From NCBI GenBank assembly GCA_945483525.1, contig CALYRV010000070.1, positions 1-9,816 of the forward strand: a stretch of DNA of 9,816 bases. The letters run 5' to 3'. This document shows positions 6,884 through 9,816 of this stretch, piece by piece. Position numbers and translations under genes: made by a program. The stretch comes from an uncultured Verrucomicrobiota bacterium (GTDB lineage Bacteria; Verrucomicrobiota; Kiritimatiellia; RFP12; UBA1067). Positions within the stretch are counted from its first letter, which is position 1; the number at the start of each line of letters is the position of its first letter. The notes beneath the pieces are model-generated. The model worked only from the letters and a program-made list of their open reading frames with translations, was not told the origin of the DNA and searched no databases.

Positions 6884-6907
6884 GATCCGGGATATTATTC
6901 CCGGATC
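6884..6907. promoter_or_regulatory. 24-bp dyad, candidate operator
   Basis: GATCCGGGA (6884-6892), TATTAT, TCCCGGATC (6899-6907) form a perfect 9-bp inverted repeat with a 6-base centre. It lies about 20 bp upstream of the regulator's -35. The centre TATTAT could act as a plus-strand -10 for the start at 6937. On neither strand is it followed by a proper T-run (minus: CGTTTTCTAC), so an operator is somewhat more likely than a terminator. Confidence 0.45.
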
Positions 6908-6936
6908 ATTCTGTCAATCGTAAAAGGATACTGTGT

Positions 6937-7203
6937 ATGAAAAAACTGTGCTCTGTGATTCCCCTCCTAAATATCTATAGTTGCCTTTTGTTTTATGCTC
7001 GTATTATATTATCTTCAGCGCCGATCCCTCAACCCCAATGTAACTGGTATATACCAGTTTCCGTACACGCACGTCATAGGGACTTGTCTATATTAAGCTC
7101 AGATATTAAGCTCGCCCTCACGGCAAGAGAATCTTGTATCTCGGCCTCGCAAGATTGTTTTCAAGGTCCAACTCCAGATTCGGATCGTTCAGGCGAGGAT
7201 TGA
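6937..7203 (+). CDS. Doubtful small exported peptide, perhaps a gene remnant
   Basis: An 88-residue reading frame. AAAAGGA lies about 9 bases before the ATG, much like the rubrerythrin site, and the first 28 residues (MKKLCSVIPLL…LLFYARIILSS) look like a signal peptide or membrane anchor. After that nothing resembles a family, and the last 86 bases run antisense through the end of the lipoprotein gene. It may be the first part of a lost gene once transcribed divergently from the regulator, or chance. Confidence in a working gene is low. Confidence 0.2.
   Translation: MKKLCSVIPLLNIYSCLLFYARIILSSAPIPQPQCNWYIPVSVHARHRDLSILSSDIKLALTARESCISASQDCFQGPTPDSDRSGED
7042..7059. promoter_or_regulatory. 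18-bp perfect palindrome, HutC-like GntR operator
   Basis: AACTGGTATATACCAGTT is a perfect palindrome. Its core GTATATAC matches the general GTNTANAC form recognised by HutC-type GntR regulators, and CTGGTnTAnACCAG sites are typical of the NagR/DasR group. No T-run follows on either strand, so it is not a terminator. A GntR-headed regulator is encoded about 215 bp away. Plus-strand (TTGCCT 6981-6986, TATATT 7005-7010) and minus-strand (TTGAGG 7032-7027, TATAAT 7008-7003) promoter-like pairs lie close by. Confidence 0.5.
7090..7113. repeat. 11-bp direct repeat at the left end of the AT-rich cassette
   Basis: ATATTAAGCTC occurs at 7090-7100 and again at 7103-7113, separated by AG (13-bp period). 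It lies just beyond the lipoprotein stop codon, where the composition changes. Confidence 0.7.
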
Positions 7204-8224
7204 AAACTGACTGCTGACATTGAAAATAAGCACATATACGAAGCGGTCCAAAAACCTTGGAATAATGCCATCCTGCATCTACACCTTTCTCCGTCTTCGT
7301 TTTTCTCGTGCGAAGAACCATATACTCACCATCTTGCAAGATTCGTGTTTGAGAAATCAACTTGCCAGTAGACATGTCACGCGATGCCGAGAACCTGATT
7401 TCCGATTCATATGTCATATTAACATCTGCGGCATAAGTCGTGGGGAAAGATGCGTCGCCTGTGTATTTACAACGATATGCACCGCACCCAGGAGCAAACC
7501 TAATTTTACCGACAAAGGTCTTCACATCATTAGTAACAATCTCCTGCTCTTCTATGACAAAATCCGCGCGAGATTCCCATGCGGACAGATCATCGCCAGA
7601 CAACGCAACGTTGTTCTTTAAATCTATCGCAACATCCTCATATCTAACAACTTTATATCCATTGGTCATAAATTCACTACTGCCATTCGGCAATTTGATG
7701 TAATCATCCTTTCCATACGCATACATCGGCTGAGGATTGCGCTTCGGATAAAGCTTCAGCGAACGATGAAGCTTACACTTATTTTCCGGCCTCTCCGTAA
7801 CCTTTTTTGCCGAATAATGATCTGGCGCATCCAAACGCCAATCTACATCCTGCCATCGCCGTTTAAACTTAACTGTAACCTTACCTTTGCTATCTGTCAT
7901 TCCTTCGTAATGCCGATAATCATCGCTCAGGGCAGGCCTGATTCCGTAATGAACGCATGTATCGACATGAAGAATTGCATTCGTAATCGGTTGTCCGTAA
8001 ATATCACAGCCTGTTACGGTTATACTTCCCCACTTCTCTGGCTCATACATCGCGCACCAAAACACCATCCCCCCAAACAATTGAACCGGCGACGTCGCGA
8101 CATCAAGCGGAATCGTCACCGGCATCAGCCAAGGATTGTCGCACATATTCGTAATGCAGCCGCCACTCCCAAGCAGCGACAGCACAACCGACATCAACCT
8201 GAATATGTTATTTCGGCTGGACAT
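7118..8224 (-). CDS. Probable lipoprotein, Ig-like plus shared C-terminal domain
   Basis: 368 residues, no named family. Residues 1-22 are a signal peptide ending SGGC, with Cys23 the probable lipid-bearing residue (the -3 position is Ser, not the usual Leu). A second apolar stretch (about 31-58, NPWLMPVTIPLDVATSPVQL) resembles the start of YceK-type lipoproteins. Residues 66-155 look like a carboxypeptidase-regulatory-like Ig fold (CDIYGQPITNAILHV, TDSKGKVTVKF). From NPQPM (163-167) to the end it matches the neighbouring 304-residue protein: CGAY (247-250), FP..Y..DVN, FSASRD (278-283), DGEYMVLRTR (298-307), HYSKVFGP (320-327), VFNPRLNDPNLE (340-351). It then adds a 17-residue tail ending in PRYKILLP. 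The start overlaps the upstream gene by 17 bases. No good ribosome site is seen, so coupling is likely; a second ATG (8194) is possible. Confidence 0.75.
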   Translation of the reverse strand: MSSRNNIFRLMSVVLSLLGSGGCITNMCDNPWLMPVTIPLDVATSPVQLFGGMVFWCAMYEPEKWGSITVTGCDIYGQPITNAILHVDTCVHYGIRPALSDDYRHYEGMTDSKGKVTVKFKRRWQDVDWRLDAPDHYSAKKVTERPENKCKLHRSLKLYPKRNPQPMYAYGKDDYIKLPNGSSEFMTNGYKVVRYEDVAIDLKNNVALSGDDLSAWESRADFVIEEQEIVTNDVKTFVGKIRFAPGCGAYRCKYTGDASFPTTYAADVNMTYESEIRFSASRDMSTGKLISQTRILQDGEYMVLRTRKTKTEKGVDAGWHYSKVFGPLRICAYFQCQQSVFNPRLNDPNLELDLENNLARPRYKILLP

Positions 8225-9122
8225 ATTCCAGATTCGTATCGTTTACACGAGGATTGAAATACACGTCGCCAAGTTCCAACGAATATCCAACACCAATTGG
8301 TCCGTGAATTTGCGTGTAGTGCACGCCAGTCACAACACCGTCCTCATTGTGTTCAACACGCGATCTCACTACCATATATTCATCTTCACCCATCGCATCA
8401 GACACTTGATACTTATCCGTGATCAAATCCCTTGAAAAAGAAAACGGAAACGACTTACGGAACTGTGCATTAACATCGACAGTATAATCCACCGGGAACT
8501 TTTCACATGGATATTTCTTTCGTATATATGCCCCACAATCTTGTCCAACAAATTCAACGACACCCGTGCACGCTCGCATTTTATCATCTTCCTTCCAATC
8601 GGCAAAGACATACATGTCGGCAACATCCCCTTTGCCATCTGGCTTAATCCAATCACCAACCTTCAAATCAAATCCAAACCGGCCGTTCTTCGATGGAAGA
8701 CGTCTATGACTCTTGCCTATCCAATGTTTTATCATCGGCTGAGGATTAATAATCTTGCGAAGCTTAACCTCCAGTTTCTTATGTGTTTCAGAAAAAATCA
8801 TGCTATCCGTTTCATCATCATAATCAGCACTAAATTTTATATCCCTGATTTTCTCGGGATAATAACCATCTGCAGTGAAGCGACAATGAACAAATCCTTC
8901 AAAGCAATCAAAACTTTCGCTCACCTTCCCTTCTTTGTCAGTAGTCCATTGCATGCCTTTATATTCCGACCGCGCCCAAGGCATCACCGGACATTTCTTG
9001 GATGCGCATTGGATGGTCACTCCTGGCAATGGATTGCCCTCGTAGTCCTTAACTTCAATGTCCAACCTTACCGTCTCGGCGAAAACAGTAAACGGCAATA
9101 GTGCCATCAATAGCTTTTTCAT
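8208..9122 (-). CDS. Secreted protein, Ig-like plus shared C-terminal domain
   Basis: 304 residues. Residues 1-15 are a signal peptide (MKKLLMALLPFTVFA, cut before ETVRL). Residues 17-122 resemble a carboxypeptidase-regulatory-like Ig domain: VKDYEGNPLPGVTIQC, TDKEGKVSESF, FTADGYYPEKI. From NPQPM (126-130) the protein matches the next gene downstream, including CGAYIRKKYPCEKFP, YTVDVNAQ, FSFSRD (227-232), DEYMVVRSR, GVHYTQIHGP and YFNPRVNDTNLE. The C-terminal domain is not one I recognise. It would be periplasmic or surface-bound, with Cys residues (39, 44, 73, 80, 185, 196, 206) allowing disulfides. AAGGA lies 4 bases before the ATG, and the start overlaps the stop of the upstream fragment (ATGA). 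Signs of duplication: both paralogues lie in tandem, same strand, with overlapping ends. Function unknown. Confidence 0.8.
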   Translation of the reverse strand: MKKLLMALLPFTVFAETVRLDIEVKDYEGNPLPGVTIQCASKKCPVMPWARSEYKGMQWTTDKEGKVSESFDCFEGFVHCRFTADGYYPEKIRDIKFSADYDDETDSMIFSETHKKLEVKLRKIINPQPMIKHWIGKSHRRLPSKNGRFGFDLKVGDWIKPDGKGDVADMYVFADWKEDDKMRACTGVVEFVGQDCGAYIRKKYPCEKFPVDYTVDVNAQFRKSFPFSFSRDLITDKYQVSDAMGEDEYMVVRSRVEHNEDGVVTGVHYTQIHGPIGVGYSLELGDVYFNPRVNDTNLEYVQPK

Positions 9123-9766
9123 TTCATCCTTCCTTTCATATCTTCAAATAATCCGTGAACAACCATATATGGCGCGTCCAAAAAGAAACTGTGCCCCCAA
9201 TCCCCTTCCCACCACCAGAAATAAATGCCATCATTGGCTTTAAATTTCAAAGCCATATTAATATTCTCGCCATCATAATCCCTCACCTTCCATTTCGGCA
9301 CTTCATTGAACCCTGCCGGGAAAGATTCTGCCGGTATTGCATCAGCCAACAACTGGGACACCATTCCACGAGAAATGGAAGGAACAAAGTCAGCAGTCAT
9401 TAACGAAGTGTCCTCGAACGGCTTAAATACCGGATAACATCTAAGATCATCCCTTATATTTTTGATATCTTCCAAGGTAGGATTAGCCATCTTCATTGTA
9501 GCAGAACCATGACCATCAGCGTCATACTCAGGTTTCTTATACTTTGCATTATAAGCCCAACCGCCTTCGTCTCGACTACCAGGAACAGGATTTTCTCCTT
9601 TGATTCGTTCTTGATTATACCATGACCAATCTCGCTGTAGCTTCCATTTCCCATAGCCATTAAGATCACATTTCAAGACCTCTTCCTCTGACGAATAATA
9701 GTTGACGGCTTTACCGATCTTATTAAAGCGATTCCGCCAGGTCAATTGACCAAAAAAGGTTAGAGC
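9119..9766 (-). pseudogene. C-terminal remnant of an alpha/beta-hydrolase-like protein
   Basis: The frame is open from just after a TAA (9769-9767) to the stop at 9119 and has no ATG until residue 84, only a TTG at 9745. Translated from the TTG it gives 208 residues: TWRNRFNKIGKAVNYYSSEEEVLK at the start, then KWKLQRDWSWYNQERIKG, LLADAIPAESFPAG, NINM, and WGHSFFLDAPYMVVHGLF near the end. This resembles the last third of large alpha/beta-hydrolase-like proteins of gut PVC bacteria ('N.YS..DEVL', then a late 'W.HS', where His185 would be the catalytic His). The nucleophile elbow that should come first is absent, and all three minus frames upstream meet stops before the window edge. So it is most likely a 5'-truncated gene. 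It shares an ATGA overlap with the 304-residue gene. Family call is from memory of the pattern, about 50% sure. Confidence 0.5.
9740..9751. repeat. 12-bp palindrome at the break of the truncated gene
   Basis: GGTCAATTGACC is a perfect palindrome covering the TTG where the reading frame could begin, with six A (plus strand) immediately to its right. It may mark the junction where the 5' part was lost, or be chance. Confidence 0.4.
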
Positions 9767-9768
9767 TT

Positions 9769-9794
9769 ATTGATACAGCTTCATTGATACAGCT
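9769..9794. repeat. 12-bp direct repeat at the right end of the AT-rich cassette
   Basis: ATTGATACAGCT occurs at 9769-9780 and 9783-9794 (14-bp period). It lies just upstream of the truncated hydrolase-like frame and supplies in-frame stops on the minus strand (TAA at 9769-9767 overlaps its edge). Confidence 0.75.
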
Positions 9795-9816
9795 CACGGC
9801 AGTTTATACTCCTGAT

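Noticed and set aside
6962..6970. AGGAGGGG on the minus strand as a ribosome site of a hidden gene
   Set aside because: No ATG, GTG or TTG start follows at a usable distance with an open frame.
7042..7059. Palindrome as a terminator for the cassette
   Set aside because: No T-run follows on the minus strand (it continues with ACATT), and the symmetry with no loop suits a protein site rather than a hairpin terminator.

Overview
The window looks like chromosome from an anaerobic Gram-negative bacterium. A Gram-negative cell is suggested by an exported beta-helix protein, a small signal-anchored protein and a probable lipoprotein. An anaerobic lifestyle is suggested by a rubredoxin-first ('reverse') rubrerythrin. 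The mix of exported beta-helix protein, GntR/LacI hybrid regulator and families of exported proteins with carboxypeptidase-regulatory-like domains fits gut-type PVC bacteria (Kiritimatiellota, Lentisphaerota or Verrucomicrobiota). That placement is inference from gene content only.

Left part, 1-6850, GC-rich (sampled lines 50-68% GC). Bases 1-177 hold no gene I can support. Next comes a reverse rubrerythrin (237-779, minus) with its own strong promoter and a textbook terminator (178-208). A two-gene minus-strand operon follows: an 88-residue membrane-anchored coiled-coil protein (2916-3182), coupled by an ATGA overlap to an exported right-handed beta-helix protein (853-2919). Divergent from it, 51 bp away, is a short DUF192 protein (3234-3533, plus), which overlaps tail-to-tail a pyridoxal-phosphate Orn/Lys/Arg-type decarboxylase (3514-5691, minus). 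A GntR/LacI hybrid sugar-type regulator (5727-6827, minus) closes this part.

Boundary, 6846-7117. This regulatory stretch holds two strong dyads (6884-6907 and 7042-7059) and a plus-strand start with a ribosome site and a signal-peptide-like beginning (6937) that leads into no recognisable gene. The second dyad resembles operators of HutC-type GntR regulators. It looks as if a gene once controlled by the regulator has been lost or replaced.

Right part, 7118-9816, AT-richer (sampled lines 40-42% GC). Three overlapping minus-strand genes form a cassette: the C-terminal remnant of an apparent alpha/beta-hydrolase-like protein (9119-9745) and two paralogous exported proteins (8208-9122 secreted, 7118-8224 probable lipoprotein). 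The two paralogues share an undescribed C-terminal domain behind an Ig-like domain. Short tandem direct repeats lie at both ends of the cassette. Its composition and broken first gene suggest acquisition and decay.

A thread through the left part is promoter form: all five promoters I can place have an extended -10 (TGn followed by a TATAAT-like hexamer). In three of them the -10 lies only 6-8 bases before the ATG with no Shine-Dalgarno site, which predicts leaderless mRNAs.
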